NCBI GenBank assembly: GCA_029959285.1
Contig: JASCOE010000004.1
Coordinates: 372,001 to 436,000, forward strand
Length of the DNA: 64,000 bases
DNA from: Flavobacteriaceae bacterium PS02337
Lineage (GTDB): Bacteria; Bacteroidota; Bacteroidia; Flavobacteriales; Flavobacteriaceae
Reading direction: 5' to 3'
The notes below the pieces were generated by a model, which was not told where the DNA came from, searched no databases, and saw nothing but the letters and a program-made list of their open reading frames with translations. Positions 56,885 to 64,000 of the stretch are shown here, piece after piece; position 1 is the first letter of the stretch, and every line of letters starts with the position of its first letter. The position numbers and the translations under genes are program-made.

Positions 56885-58942
56885 TTACATAAATAAAGCA
56901 ACTAGTAAATCAATTACTTTAATTCCGATAAAAGGAACAATTAGACCGCCAAGACCATAAATTAAAAGGTTTCTTTTAAGGATTGCACTAGCTCCAATTG
57001 GACGGTAATCAACACCTTTCAGCGCAAGCGGAATTAAAATCGGAATAATAATCGCGTTGAAAATTACAGCCGATAAAATAGCACTTTCAGGGCTGTGCAA
57101 ATGCATGATATTTAAACCTTGCAGCGCAGGAATCGCAGTAATAAAAAGAGCAGGAACAATAGCAAAATATTTCGCAACGTCATTTGCAATAGAAAAAGTA
57201 GTTAAAGTTCCACGAGTCATTAAAAGCTGTTTTCCAATTTCGACAATCTCGATAAGTTTTGTTGGGTCATTGTCAAGATCGACCATGTTTCCAGCTTCTT
57301 TTGCCGCTTGTGTTCCACTGTTCATGGCAACTCCAACATTCGCTTGGGCAAGGGCAGGAGCATCATTTGTTCCGTCGCCCATCATGGCAACCAATCTTCC
57401 TTCAGCTTGTTCTTTTCTGATGTAATTCATTTTATCCTCAGGTTTAGCTTCGGCAATAAAATCATCAACACCGGCTGCTTCCGCAATAAATTTAGCCGTA
57501 AGTGGATTATCACCTGTAACCATAACAGTTTTGATTCCCATTCTGCGTAAGCGCTCAAAACGTTCTTTCATTCCGGTTTTTATAATATCCTGCAATTCGA
57601 TAACGCCTTGAATTTCATTATTTTTAATAACAACTAAAGGCGTTCCTCCGTTAGATGAAATCGTGATTACTTGTTGTGCAGTATCTTCAGGAAAAGCATT
57701 TCCAGCTTGTTGTGCAATATTCCTTGCTGCATCTTGTGCACCTTTACGAATGTTTGTTCCATCTTTTAATACTACTCCAGAAGTTCTGGTTTCGGCAGTA
57801 AATTTGATGGTGTGCGCGATGTCAGAAGTAGTTTGTAAAAACGAAGCTTTTGTCTCATTTTTTACATCGATCATTTCACTTAACTCGAGAATACTTTTCC
57901 CTTCAGGAGTATCATCTGCAAGTGAACTCAAAACAGCCGATTTCACAAAATCATCAAAAGAAATTCCTTTTGTTGGATAAAAATTGGTTGCTTTTCTGTT
58001 TCCAATTGTGATTGTTCCAGTTTTATCCAAAAGCAACACATCAATATCTCCCGCAGTTTCAACCGCTTTACCCGATTTTGTAATTACGTTGGCACGTAAA
58101 GCTCTGTCCATTCCCGCAATACCAATTGCAGAAAGTAATCCTCCAATTGTAGTTGGAATCAAACACACAAATAATGCAATGAAAGCTGCAATCGTGATGG
58201 GTGCGTTGGCATAGTCGGCAAACGGTTTTAGCGTAACGCACACAATCACGAAAATTAAAGTAAATGCAGCTAATAAAATGGTTAAGGCAATTTCGTTTGG
58301 TGTTTTCTGACGGCTCGCACCTTCAACCAAAGCAATCATTTTATCTAAAAAGCTTTCGCCTGGTTCAGATGTTACTTTTACTTTAATTTTATCAGATAAG
58401 ACTTTTGTTCCTCCGGTAACAGAAGATTTATCTCCGCCAGCTTCGCGAATTACAGGCGCACTTTCTCCAGTAATGGCACTCTCGTCGATTGTAGCCAGAC
58501 CTTCGATAATTTCACCATCGGCAGCAATTAAATCGCCAGCTTCACAAACGAAAATATCGTCTTTTTTTAATTGTGAAGAACTGATGTTTTTAATTTCTCC
58601 GTTAGGCATAATTTGTCTTGCAGGAGTTTCTTCTCTTGTTTTTCTTAAACTGTCGGCTTGTGCTTTTCCTCTGGCTTCGGCAATTGCTTCTGCGAAATTG
58701 GCAAACAAAAGTGTTACCAATAAGATTAGAAAAACAATTAAATTATAAATAAAACTACCTTGATCGGTTGCACCCATCAAGATCGAAACGCAAACGGCAA
58801 ACATAATTGCAGTTCCTATTTCTACGGTAAACATTACCGGATTTTTGATCATCATTTTTGGATTCAGCTTGACAAAAGATTGCACTAAGGCTTCTTTTAC
58901 CTGTTTACTTTCAAACAATGATGTGGATTTATTAGTTGTCAT
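56885..58942 (-). CDS. kdpB: Potassium-transporting ATPase KdpB subunit (P-type ATPase)
   Basis: A 685-residue catalytic subunit of the KdpFABC pump. The phosphorylation motif DKTGTIT has Asp at about 305, the actuator loop is TGESAPV, and the hinge is [31 protein letters not shown] followed by [12 protein letters not shown]. Length is normal. It hydrolyses ATP to drive high-affinity potassium import. Confidence 0.98.
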   Translation of the reverse strand: MTTNKSTSLFESKQVKEALVQSFVKLNPKMMIKNPVMFTVEIGTAIMFAVCVSILMGATDQGSFIYNLIVFLILLVTLLFANFAEAIAEARGKAQADSLRKTREETPARQIMPNGEIKNISSSQLKKDDIFVCEAGDLIAADGEIIEGLATIDESAITGESAPVIREAGGDKSSVTGGTKVLSDKIKVKVTSEPGESFLDKMIALVEGASRQKTPNEIALTILLAAFTLIFVIVCVTLKPFADYANAPITIAAFIALFVCLIPTTIGGLLSAIGIAGMDRALRANVITKSGKAVETAGDIDVLLLDKTGTITIGNRKATNFYPTKGISFDDFVKSAVLSSLADDTPEGKSILELSEMIDVKNETKASFLQTTSDIAHTIKFTAETRTSGVVLKDGTNIRKGAQDAARNIAQQAGNAFPEDTAQQVITISSNGGTPLVVIKNNEIQGVIELQDIIKTGMKERFERLRRMGIKTVMVTGDNPLTAKFIAEAAGVDDFIAEAKPEDKMNYIRKEQAEGRLVAMMGDGTNDAPALAQANVGVAMNSGTQAAKEAGNMVDLDNDPTKLIEIVEIGKQLLMTRGTLTTFSIANDVAKYFAIVPALFITAIPALQGLNIMHLHSPESAILSAVIFNAIIIPILIPLALKGVDYRPIGASAILKRNLLIYGLGGLIVPFIGIKVIDLLVALFM

Positions 58943-58975
58943 TTTTTATATTATTTTGTTTAACTGATTTTTTTT

Positions 58976-59110
58976 AAACACATAGAAACATAGATTTTGC
59001 TTTGAGGAAAAGGCGTTTCACTTGCATTAACACACATAGCTATGTGTTAGAAACTAGTTTCTTTCAATTTTCTTTTTAGGTAAAGAAAAAACCTATGTTT
59101 CTATGTGTTT
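58976..59110. repeat. Palindrome in the kdpB-kdpA gap
   Basis: The arms AAACACATAGAAACATAG (58976-58993) and its exact complement (59093-59110) are perfect over 18 bp. A 16-bp perfect palindrome ACACATAGCTATGTGT lies between them (59032-59047). The arms carry ACATAG units spaced 8-9 bp. Confidence 0.95.
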
Positions 59111-59140
59111 AAAATATTTTCAGCATTGAAAAATGAGTTA

Positions 59141-60862
59141 TTATTTTAAAGTAAAGAATTCCGCCAATGGACCTAAAGCCAGCGCTGGGAAGAATGATAA
59201 AGCAGCAATAATAGCAATCACAGCAAAAATCATTATTCCAAAAATTGAGGTATCTGTTTTTAAAGTTCCTGCACTTTCTGGAATGTATTTTTTACCTGCC
59301 AATAAACCAGCGATTGCCAACGGTCCAATAATTGGAATAAAACGGCTTAACAATAAAACAATTCCTGTAGTGATATTCCAAAACGGATTATTATCTCCCA
59401 AACCTTCAAAGCCAGAACCATTATTGGCTGCGCTCGAAGTGTATTCGTATAACATTTCTGAGAATCCGTGATTTCCTGGATTGTTTAACCAGCCTGTTGC
59501 ATTTCCGCTGAACCAATATCCCATTGCAGTATCATGTGCGGCAAAATAAGAAGCTAAAGCAGTTCCGGCTAAAATCAATAATGGGTGAAGAATAGCAATA
59601 AAAGCCGCGATTTTTACTTCTCGAGCTTCAATTTTCTTTCCTAAAAATTCAGGAGTTCGACCAACCATTAAACCAGAAATGAATACAGCCAGAATAATGA
59701 AAATGTAAAAGTTCAGAATACCAACACCGCATCCGCCATAAAAGGCATTTACCATCATTGCTAATAGTTGCATCGCGCCAGAAATTGGCATAGAACTATC
59801 GTGCATACTATTTACAGAACCTGTAGAAATTACAGTTGTAGCAATGCTCCAAAAACCTGAAATAGCGGGACCAAAACGAACTTCTTTTCCTTCCATTGCA
59901 CCATTTAGCTGAGAAATCCCCATTTTTTCTATAGCAGGATTTCCGTTGATTTCGCTAGAGATTGTCGGAATTACAAGAAGTAAAAATCCAACTGTCATAA
60001 CTCCAAAAATGATATAAGCGAATTTTCTTTTATTAAGAAAAAATCCAAGCGCAAAAATCATGGCAAACGGAACAATCATTTGTGCCCAAAGCTCAACGGC
60101 ATTTGTAAAATATGTTGGGTTTTCTAAAGGATGCGCTGAATTCGCTCCAAAAAATCCACCACCGTTTGTACCAATATGTTTAATCGCAATAAAAGCTGCT
60201 GCTGGCCCGCGAGAAACTTCTACATGATCACCTTGAAGAGTTGTAATCGCATCTTTTCCTTCAAAGGTCATAGGTGTTCCGCTGAAAACTAATGCGATAG
60301 CAACAATCGCTGAAAGCGGTAATAATATACGAGTGCAGCTTTTGATGAAATAATTATAAAAATTCCCCAGTTTATCTGTTGTTCTTTCACGCATAGCGGT
60401 AAAAACCATTGCAGCAGCAGCGATTCCGACACCTGCCGAAACAAATTGTAAAAACATTAAAACCATTTGCGATAAGTACGAAACTCCGCTTTCGCCAGAA
60501 TAATGCTGTAAATCGCAATTGACTAAGAATGAAATAGCTGTGTTAAAAGCTAAATCTGGTGTCATTGATGGATTATTATCAGGATTTAGAGGTAAAGAAC
60601 CTTGAAATAGTAGAACAAAAAAGCATAAAAAGAACCAAACCATATTAATGCTTAAAAGTGCTTTTAAGTGCTGCTTCCAGTTCATTTCCTCAGACGGATT
60701 GATACCGCTGATTTTAAAAATAAATTTTTCAATTGGATTGAAAATAGGATCAAGAAGTGTTTTATTTCTTAAAAAAACTTTAGCAATATATTTTCCTAAT
60801 GGAATGGCTAAAATAATGGTTAGGATAAAAATACCAATGACACCTAGTAATTCTGTGTTCAT
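59141..60862 (-). CDS. kdpA: Potassium-transporting ATPase KdpA subunit
   Basis: A 573-residue channel-like subunit related to SKT potassium transporters. It has about ten transmembrane helices and four filter-like loops, such as LVNCDLQHYSGESGVS, IKHIGTNGGGFFGANSAHPLENP and YTSSAANNGSGFEGL. It binds and passes potassium in KdpFABC. It lies downstream of kdpF across a 74-bp gap with TTTTAGATT repeats. Confidence 0.97.
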   Translation of the reverse strand: MNTELLGVIGIFILTIILAIPLGKYIAKVFLRNKTLLDPIFNPIEKFIFKISGINPSEEMNWKQHLKALLSINMVWFFLCFFVLLFQGSLPLNPDNNPSMTPDLAFNTAISFLVNCDLQHYSGESGVSYLSQMVLMFLQFVSAGVGIAAAAMVFTAMRERTTDKLGNFYNYFIKSCTRILLPLSAIVAIALVFSGTPMTFEGKDAITTLQGDHVEVSRGPAAAFIAIKHIGTNGGGFFGANSAHPLENPTYFTNAVELWAQMIVPFAMIFALGFFLNKRKFAYIIFGVMTVGFLLLVIPTISSEINGNPAIEKMGISQLNGAMEGKEVRFGPAISGFWSIATTVISTGSVNSMHDSSMPISGAMQLLAMMVNAFYGGCGVGILNFYIFIILAVFISGLMVGRTPEFLGKKIEAREVKIAAFIAILHPLLILAGTALASYFAAHDTAMGYWFSGNATGWLNNPGNHGFSEMLYEYTSSAANNGSGFEGLGDNNPFWNITTGIVLLLSRFIPIIGPLAIAGLLAGKKYIPESAGTLKTDTSIFGIMIFAVIAIIAALSFFPALALGPLAEFFTLK

Positions 60863-60936
60863 ATATTTAATTTTAGATTGTTGATTTTAGATTTTAGATT
60901 TCTCAGAGATAATCTTAAATTCTAAAAATTTATTTT

Positions 60937-61014
60937 TTAAAATTTTTCGGGTTTGATTAATACATAAATCAAATACACGAAAACGGCGATTGAAACAATA
61001 AAGAGTGCTGTCAT
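60937..61014 (-). CDS. kdpF: KdpF small subunit
   Basis: A 25-residue membrane peptide, MTALFIVSIAVFVYLIYVLI followed by KPEKF. It has one transmembrane helix and the KPE(K/R)F ending typical of KdpF. It stabilises the KdpABC complex. It lies directly before kdpA, as expected, and starts 3 bp after the stop of a 27-residue peptide gene. Confidence 0.9.
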   Translation of the reverse strand: MTALFIVSIAVFVYLIYVLIKPEKF

Positions 61015-61017
61015 GAT

Positions 61018-61101
61018 TTAGATTTTTTCAAAGAATTCAACAGATAAAAAACAAATTGCAAACAGGACAACGGCTAGTCCGAGTAAAAGAAAAGTGACCA
61101 T
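61018..61101 (-). CDS. 27-residue one-helix peptide upstream of kdpF
   Basis: An ATG-started ORF reading MVTFLLLGLAVVLFAICFLS followed by VEFFEKI. It has one hydrophobic helix (about 3-20) and a charged tail. It ends 3 bp before the kdpF start, so translation is probably coupled. I do not know the family. It could be an extra small Kdp subunit or regulator. Support comes from its position, spacing and membrane character. Confidence 0.6.
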   Translation of the reverse strand: MVTFLLLGLAVVLFAICFLSVEFFEKI

Positions 61102-61181
61102 AATATTATTTTAGATTTAAGATTGTAGATTTTAGATTGGTATGGCGATTAAACAATTAAACAGTTAACCGATTAAACTTT

Positions 61182-61463
61182 TTAAACTCCCGAAGTATTA
61201 ACTTGTTTAATGTATTCTGCTTTAAGAGATTGTGGAAAAAGATGTGAGATATTACAGTGGCGCATTTCCATAAAAGACGAAACTGAAAAAACATAAACAT
61301 TTGAAATGGCATTTTTAGTTTCGATGCTTCCTGTTATAAATAACCGTTCGGCAAGTGCTAAACACTTTTTAGCTCGAACGATATTTCCAGATATAATTGA
61401 TTTTTTAGTAATCTCAGCAAACCGTTCGGCTTGTTTGTAGATTGAGGTAACTTGATTTTTCAT
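61182..61463 (-). CDS. Small unknown protein at the head of the kdp operon
   Basis: A 93-residue soluble helical protein. A helix-turn-helix-like helical hairpin (KQAERFAEITKKSIISGNIVRAKKCLALAERLFITG) is followed by NAISNVYVFSVSSFMEMRHCNISHLFPQSLKAEYIKQ. I recognise no function. It is the first gene after the regulator terminator and is followed by the two tiny membrane peptides and kdpA. A family kept with Kdp in related bacteria seems likely, but this is unverified. Confidence 0.7.
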   Translation of the reverse strand: MKNQVTSIYKQAERFAEITKKSIISGNIVRAKKCLALAERLFITGSIETKNAISNVYVFSVSSFMEMRHCNISHLFPQSLKAEYIKQVNTSGV

Positions 61464-61580
61464 TTTGGATGAAATTTTAATGTTCTTCCTCCTTATGCCA
61501 AAAGATGTTCCGAAAAAATGAAGTTACTTGTAAAGTATTGTAGAATAAGTGATTATCGTTTTATGCCAAAAAAGGAGCAT

Positions 61581-61610
61581 AAAAAAAGCCTATCATTTTG
61601 ATAAGCTTTT
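61581..61610 (-). terminator. Terminator downstream of the sigma-54 regulator
   Basis: Minus strand: AAGCTTATCA and TGATAGGCTT-type arms followed by seven T. It separates the regulator from the kdp structural genes. Confidence 0.7.
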
Positions 61611-61632
61611 CTCGTTTTGATATGTTATTTTT

Positions 61633-61794
61633 AAGCTTCGGAGAAGCGAAATATTTATAGAAAACACATAATCGTAGTAATTATAACCCCAGCGGAGTGA
61701 CATAATTTTTTTAGATTGCGTAGGGTGTCGCTCCGCTGGAGCTTTTTTTCATTGGCAATAAATAATCTATAAATATTACGCTTCTCCGAAGCTT
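61633..61794. repeat. 162-bp nested palindromic element
   Basis: The outer arms 61633-61660 and 61767-61794 match at 27 of 28 positions (left arm starts AAGCTTCGGAGAAGCG). The inner arms CCAGCGGAGTGACA (61689-61702) and TGTCGCTCCGCTGG (61726-61739) match at 13 of 14. The outer arm itself folds as GCTTC-GGA-GAAGC. This is MITE- or REP-like; no transposase is nearby. Confidence 0.92.
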
Positions 61795-61856
61795 TGAAAA
61801 TTGAATTTGAAACTTGATATTGATATTGATATTGGGATTTTTGAATTTTGCAATTG

Positions 61857-63200
61857 TTATTGAATTCCGTACTCTTCAATCTTTCTGTACAAAGTCGCAA
61901 TTCCAATTTCTAATAATCTTGCAGTTTCGGCTTTATTGCCTTTAGTATAATTTAAAACCTTTTGAATGTGAAGTTTCTCAATGCTTTGCATCGAAAATGC
62001 AGACATCGATTTATTGTTTTTTTCTGTTTGATGTTGCATTTCATAAGGAAGAACATCAGCGGTTAAAGTATCGCCATTACTTAAAATAACCGATCTTTCG
62101 ATCACGTTTTTAAGTTCACGAATATTTCCTGGCCAAGAATAATTTTCTAATTTTTCTAGAAAATCGGCTGAGGTTTGTAAAGTCTTTTTATTCGTTTTCT
62201 CTGAAAATTGTTTCACATAATAATTTGCCAGTAACGGAATATCTTTTGCTCTTTCGCGAAGGGAAGGCAATTTGATTTCAAAAATATTCAAACGGAAATA
62301 CAAATCAGAACGGAAACGATGTTCGTCGCTTTCTACTTTTAAATCACGATTTGTAGCCGCAATTAATCTGAAATTTGATTTTTTCGGAGTTGTATCGCCA
62401 ATCGGAATATATTCGGAAGTTTCTAAAACACGTAACAATTTTGCTTGAAGATCAATCGGCATTTCACCAATTTCATCCAAAAACAAAGTTCCGCCGTTTG
62501 CTTCTTCAATAAAACCTTTTTTATCTTTTACAGCTCCCGTAAAAGCACCTTGTTTATGACCGAAAAGTTCACTTTCTAAAATTTCTTTAGTGAAAGTACT
62601 GCAGTTTAAAGCCACAAAAGATTTCCCGACACGATTACTGTTTTCATGAATCGCCTGTGCAAAAACTTCTTTTCCCGTTCCAGTTTCTCCAGTCAGTAAA
62701 ACGGTTGAATCGGTTTTGGCAACTTTTTGAGCAAGATCGATGACTTGTTCGATTCCTTTCGATTTTCCTATAATAGTATTGAAGGAATATTTGTCGTTGA
62801 TTCGTTTTTCAAGCTGTTGGACTTTTTTCTGTAAATGCACTTTTTCTACAGCTTTATAAAGTAGCGGAATAATTTTATCATTATCATCGCCTTTTACAAT
62901 ATAATCGAAAGCACCGTTTTTCATCGCCTGAACGCCATCTGGAATATTTCCAAAAGCAGTCAATAAAATAACTTCTGTTAAAGGAAAACTAGATTTTATG
63001 TTTTGAAGAAAATCAACGCCGTTTCCGTCAGGCAATTTTACATCACACAAAACAACATCAATATCGGTTTGTTCTAATTTTTTAAAACCAGATTTTAAAT
63101 CTTTGGCTTCAAAAACTTCAAATCCTTCCGATTTTATAATACGAGCCAACAGACTTCTAAGTTTTTCTTCGTCGTCTATAATTAAAATTTTGTGTGTCAT
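61857..63200 (-). CDS. Sigma-54-dependent response regulator (NtrC type)
   Basis: A 447-residue regulator from the ATG of MTHKILIIDDEEKL; a start 21 bp upstream is less likely. The receiver (about 1-118) has the phospho-acceptor Asp in VVLCDVKLPDGNGVDF. The AAA+ domain (about 140-375) has GETGTGKE, the sigma-54 contact loop GAFTGA and Walker B TLFLDEIGEM. The Fis-type helix-turn-helix is at the C-terminus (KGNKAETARLLEIGIATLYRKIEEYGI). It sits where KdpE would be expected and is the likely activator of the kdp operon. Confidence 0.93.
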   Translation of the reverse strand: MTHKILIIDDEEKLRSLLARIIKSEGFEVFEAKDLKSGFKKLEQTDIDVVLCDVKLPDGNGVDFLQNIKSSFPLTEVILLTAFGNIPDGVQAMKNGAFDYIVKGDDNDKIIPLLYKAVEKVHLQKKVQQLEKRINDKYSFNTIIGKSKGIEQVIDLAQKVAKTDSTVLLTGETGTGKEVFAQAIHENSNRVGKSFVALNCSTFTKEILESELFGHKQGAFTGAVKDKKGFIEEANGGTLFLDEIGEMPIDLQAKLLRVLETSEYIPIGDTTPKKSNFRLIAATNRDLKVESDEHRFRSDLYFRLNIFEIKLPSLRERAKDIPLLANYYVKQFSEKTNKKTLQTSADFLEKLENYSWPGNIRELKNVIERSVILSNGDTLTADVLPYEMQHQTEKNNKSMSAFSMQSIEKLHIQKVLNYTKGNKAETARLLEIGIATLYRKIEEYGIQ

Positions 63201-63238
63201 TTGCAGATATGCTAAAATCAAATTTGATATTCGATGTA

Positions 63239-63246
63239 CAAATTTA
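63239..63246 (-). promoter_or_regulatory. Promoter -7 element of the sigma-54 regulator
   Basis: The minus strand reads TAAATTTG (TAnnTTTG) about 40 nt before the ATG. No clear -33 TTG is found. Confidence 0.4.
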
Positions 63247-63314
63247 GGTTTAAAATCAGTTCACTTTTTTGATTCCAGAAAATTATTTTTACGAGAATAT
63301 TCCCTTTTCAAATA

Positions 63315-63342
63315 TTTGTTTTTGAAAAGAAATGTACTTTTA
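63315..63342 (+). promoter_or_regulatory. Possible promoter of the polysaccharide deacetylase gene
   Basis: TTTG at 63315-63318 and TACTTTTA at 63335-63342 with 16 bp between them; the last base of the -7 element differs from consensus. Confidence 0.3.
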
Positions 63343-63367
63343 GATCGAAAATGAACCACTAAAATTT

Positions 63368-64000
63368 ATGTCAAAACAAATTCTACTTATAATTACTGTT
63401 TTATTTTTGGGTAGTTTCAATGGTTTTTCAAACGGAATTATTGAAAAAGATTCTTCAAAAGCCAAAACTATTTCATTTAAAATAAAATTAAAATCGGCAG
63501 ATAAAATAAAAATTGCCGTTTCTCCTTTAAAATATGATAAACATTTCGCCTATAGTTTTACGCTCGATGACGGTTATAGATCGGCTTATTTAACTGCATT
63601 TCCTTTATTGAACGGTGGAAAAATCAGTGATTCTTCTATTAATGAATGGAAAATCGATCAAGGCGGAGACGGAACAAAATCTGAAGGACTTTTTTATTCG
63701 GATGGAATGGGAAATAAAATTCCGTTTAAATTGGCATTGGCAATTAATGGAGGTTCAATTCGTGATTTACCAGAAAGTCGTGGACATCTTTCGTGGAAAG
63801 AAGTAAAAGAAATGTATAATGCTGGCTGGGATATTCTGAATCATAGTTTTCATCACGCCACAAAACACGGCACGAATTATTCGACAGAAGTGACTGAAAA
63901 TACAACTTCAATAAAGCAGAATCTAGATTTTACAATGTCTCATTTTGTGGTTCCGGGCGGAGAAGGTGATGAGAAATATTATTTGAAATATGAAAAAGAA
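63368..64000 (+). CDS. Polysaccharide deacetylase, cut by window edge
   Basis: 211 residues are visible. A signal peptide (MSKQILLIITVLFLGSFNGFS) is followed by a NodB-like deacetylase domain. The first catalytic motif is FTLDDGYRSAYL (metal-binding Asp) and the second is ILNHSFHHATKH (His-x3-His type). The enzyme removes acetyl groups from a surface or storage polysaccharide. The C-terminus is beyond the window. It is divergent from the sigma-54 regulator. Confidence 0.85.
   Translation, partial: MSKQILLIITVLFLGSFNGFSNGIIEKDSSKAKTISFKIKLKSADKIKIAVSPLKYDKHFAYSFTLDDGYRSAYLTAFPLLNGGKISDSSINEWKIDQGGDGTKSEGLFYSDGMGNKIPFKLALAINGGSIRDLPESRGHLSWKEVKEMYNAGWDILNHSFHHATKHGTNYSTEVTENTTSIKQNLDFTMSHFVVPGGEGDEKYYLKYEKE

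Larger units (their letters stand above)
61464..61856. other. Gap between the kdp regulator and the 93-residue gene
   Basis: 393 bp without a credible gene. It holds the regulator-side nested palindrome (61633-61794), a terminator (61581-61610), and two copies of minus-strand TGGCATAA (61493-61500 and 61561-61568) upstream of the 93-residue gene. Confidence 0.75.

Noticed and set aside
61464-61580. Standard sigma-54 -24/-12 promoter for kdp
   Set aside because: Only the -24-like TGGCA half is present; no GC at the required distance in either copy.
61655-61906. 83-codon ORF on the minus strand between the regulator and the 93-residue gene
   Set aside because: It runs through the nested palindrome and overlaps the 3' end of the sigma-54 regulator gene; the translation has no domain character.

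Overview
The window is a stretch of a Flavobacterium-like chromosome (Bacteroidota, family Flavobacteriaceae). The evidence is the low GC content, promoters of the Bacteroidota -7 type (TAnnTTTG), the near absence of Shine-Dalgarno sequences except at rpsU, an exosortase N/VIT pair, a DUF3467 gene directly after rpoC, and lipoproteins with LxSC-type lipoboxes. I saw no rRNA operon, CRISPR array, insertion sequence or prophage. The genus is inferred from gene content; the species is not determined.

Layout. 1-3.6 kb: an amino-acid permease cut by the left edge, a ComEA-like helix-hairpin-helix protein and an acyl-CoA dehydrogenase. 3.7-19.1 kb: the core translation/transcription block, with rpsU, xerC, a short hibernation factor, tRNA-Thr/Tyr/Thr, tuf, tRNA-Trp, secE, nusG, rplK-A-J-L, rpoB, rpoC and DUF3467. 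19.3-25.5 kb: prfC, a lipoprotein alpha-amylase, a SurA-like parvulin and a MoxR ATPase. 25.5-29.2 kb: exosortase N with its VIT-domain substrate. 29.7-34.8 kb: two different aconitases in tandem. 35-43.7 kb: a LysM-NlpC/P60 hydrolase, a histidine kinase/response regulator pair, a trans-aconitate methyltransferase-like enzyme, several small unknown genes, a Flavo-1-like structured RNA element, a second APC permease and DUF1810. 43.9-48.6 kb: a DNA-damage island (AlkB-like dioxygenase, exonuclease-GIY-YIG protein, umuC, umuD, and a divergent XRE-S24 repressor across a candidate shared operator). 48.7-51.3 kb: small membrane and lipoproteins, a GNAT acetyltransferase, a DEDD exonuclease and a PAP2 phosphatase. 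51.5-63.2 kb, minus strand: a complete Kdp potassium-uptake cluster. 63.4 kb to the end: a polysaccharide deacetylase cut by the right edge.

The most unusual region is the Kdp cluster. Its regulator is a sigma-54 (NtrC-type) activator instead of an OmpR-type KdpE. KdpD is split into a soluble KdpD/Usp protein and a separate HAMP-PAS histidine kinase, and an outer-membrane porin lies inside the operon. A 25-residue KdpF and a second 27-residue one-helix peptide, both too short for ordinary gene calling, precede kdpA. Five consecutive gaps of this operon each hold a different long inverted repeat. In most of them the arms are built from degenerate 6-11 bp direct repeats, so they share an architecture but not a sequence. 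I saw a similarly built hairpin between rpoB and rpoC.

Other points worth attention are the strong AGGAGGTG before rpsU in a lineage that mostly ignores Shine-Dalgarno sequences, and a 19-bp dyad lying between the divergent umuD and repressor promoters. All assignments come from reading the sequence and from remembered family features; no database search was possible.
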